This document shows positions 5,038-5,739 of a stretch of 5,739 bases of DNA, piece after piece. The number at the start of each line of letters is the position of its first letter. Position 1 is the first letter of the stretch. The notes under the pieces were generated by a model. That model was not told the origin of the DNA. It made no database searches and saw only the letters and a list, made by a program, of their open reading frames with translations. The DNA comes from Planctomycetota bacterium (GTDB taxonomy: Bacteria > Planctomycetota > B15-G4). A program made the translations under genes and the position numbers. Where the stretch lies: the NCBI GenBank assembly GCA_003644265.1, contig QNBX01000232.1:1-5739 (forward strand). Direction: 5' to 3'.

Positions 5038-5739
5038 CCAGGCCGCACCGATGACCGTCTGGGCCCGGCGCTCGAGCTCCGATCGCCGCGCATCGAGTCG
5101 ACCCATGGGCACGCCCTGGGCAGCCAGATACGCTGGCTTCCCGACGAGGATCTTCACCCCGTCCAGCTGTGCCTCCACGCCACTGCCAGTGGTCGAGCGG
5201 AACTCATCCACCCCCGGGATCTCGATGCCGCGCTCATCGGCAGCCTGTTCCACGGCCCTGGCCAGCGGATGCTCGCTGAGCCCCTCCACCGCCGCCGCTA
5301 CGCCCAGGAACTCCTCGACGGTGGTGTCGCCATCGAGGGCGAGGTCCACTACTTCCGGCTCGCCACGCGTGATCGTGCCGGTCTTGTCGAGGACGATGGT
5401 GCGCACATCCTGCATCAGCTCGAAGGCCTCGCCGGTGCGCATCAGGATGCCCCGCTCCGCGGCCATGCCGCCGCCACGGATCATGGCCAGCGGTGTGGCC
5501 ATGCCCAGGGCGCAGGGATAGCCCATGACCAGGACGGCCAACGCTGCAAACGTGGCCCGAGTGATGTCCGGTTCGCCGCTGAGGATGGTCAGCCCGACCG
5601 TCCAGAAGGTAAAGGCGCCGGCCGCGGCGATGAGCACCGCGGGCACGAAATACTGCAGCACGCGGTCGGCCAGAGCCAGCAGCCCGGGTCGCAGGGCTCG
5701 TGCCTCCTCGATCGAGCGGGCCACGCGTTCGAGGAACGA
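4894..5739 (-). CDS. Heavy-metal P1B-type ATPase, C-terminally truncated and running off the window
   Basis: The frame is open from the right edge of the window to a stop at 4894-4896, 281 visible residues. Landmarks, numbered from the GTG codon at 5724, are: the post-actuator linker RSIEEARALRPGLLALADRV; two membrane segments (about 25-48 and 58-80), the second with the metal-site motif YPC (69-71) in GYPCALGMATPLA; the phosphorylated Asp113 in DKTGT; the nucleotide-binding SEHPL (150-154); and TTGSGVEA (178-185). Such pumps export transition metals such as copper or zinc across the membrane. Similarity stops after QTVIGAAW (222-229, near nucleotide 5038). The tail then has no ATPase character and lacks the TGD and GDGxNDxPAL motifs of the P domain and the last two helices. 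The product is therefore probably inactive, effectively a pseudogene. The N-terminus lies outside the window. YPC instead of CPC leaves the metal uncertain. Confidence 0.85.
   Translation of the reverse strand, partial: SFLERVARSIEEARALRPGLLALADRVLQYFVPAVLIAAAGAFTFWTVGLTILSGEPDITRATFAALAVLVMGYPCALGMATPLAMIRGGGMAAERGILMRTGEAFELMQDVRTIVLDKTGTITRGEPEVVDLALDGDTTVEEFLGVAAAVEGLSEHPLARAVEQAADERGIEIPGVDEFRSTTGSGVEAQLDGVKILVGKPAYLAAQGVPMGRLDARRSELERRAQTVIGAAWRSRHGGSVVDDRVVWTLGFRGHSRDKLLSSCLAIWLNAQQAGIHSKS

Noticed and set aside
4961..5521. Plus-strand open frame opposite the ATPase
   Set aside because: Its translation is Ser/Pro/Arg-rich low complexity opposite a clear P-type ATPase, so it is a shadow frame.

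Overview
The window is GC-rich, densely coded DNA with strongly G/C-biased third codon positions. Genes are packed with 1-4 base stop/start overlaps, and one probable leaderless gene is present. Together with a C-terminal 'LPxPLGDR' module that I recall from high-GC Gram-positive secreted proteins, this suggests an actinobacterium. That assignment is inference; no rRNA or other marker gene is present.

Layout, left to right. (1) Positions 2-517 (+) hold the C-terminal part of an unrecognised, probably exported actinobacterial protein. (2) Positions 519-1241 (+) hold a type II toxin-antitoxin module: a ribbon-helix-helix VapB-type antitoxin and a PIN-domain VapC-type ribonuclease, overlapping by one base. 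The upstream DNA has a plausible -35/-10 pair whose predicted start falls on the antitoxin ATG, and a cluster of repeated and palindromic CCGTAT/CCATAT elements suited to autorepression. (3) Positions 1274-4292 (+) hold a three-gene metabolic operon coupled by two 4-base overlaps (GTGA and ATGA): a fold-type I (class I/II) aminotransferase, a short threonine-dehydratase-like fold-type II PLP enzyme without an ACT domain, and an ornithine cyclodeaminase/mu-crystallin family NAD(P)-dependent enzyme. The last two resemble the EutB/EutC pair of hydroxyectoine use and, more loosely, the SbnA/SbnB pair of diaminopropionate synthesis, but no other gene of either pathway is visible. (4) Converging from the right on the minus strand are a DsbB-type quinone-thiol oxidoreductase (4309-4878) and the remains of a heavy-metal P1B-type ATPase (4894 to the window end).

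How the genes may work together. The dehydratase-like and cyclodeaminase-like enzymes plus the aminotransferase probably act in sequence on one small amino acid. One reading is: dehydrate or eliminate from a hydroxy- or diamino acid, reduce or cyclise the resulting imine or keto acid, and transaminate. The substrate cannot be read from the sequence. The toxin-antitoxin pair lies only 32 bases upstream of this operon and could contribute read-through transcription.

The most notable anomaly is the ATPase. It follows its family closely up to about position 5038. It then changes abruptly into an unrelated tail that stops at 4894, so it lacks the second half of the phosphorylation domain and the last membrane helices. 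No other frame restores them. The break borders a short, less GC-rich non-family stretch just upstream of dsbB, which suggests a deletion or insertion scar, or an assembly junction.
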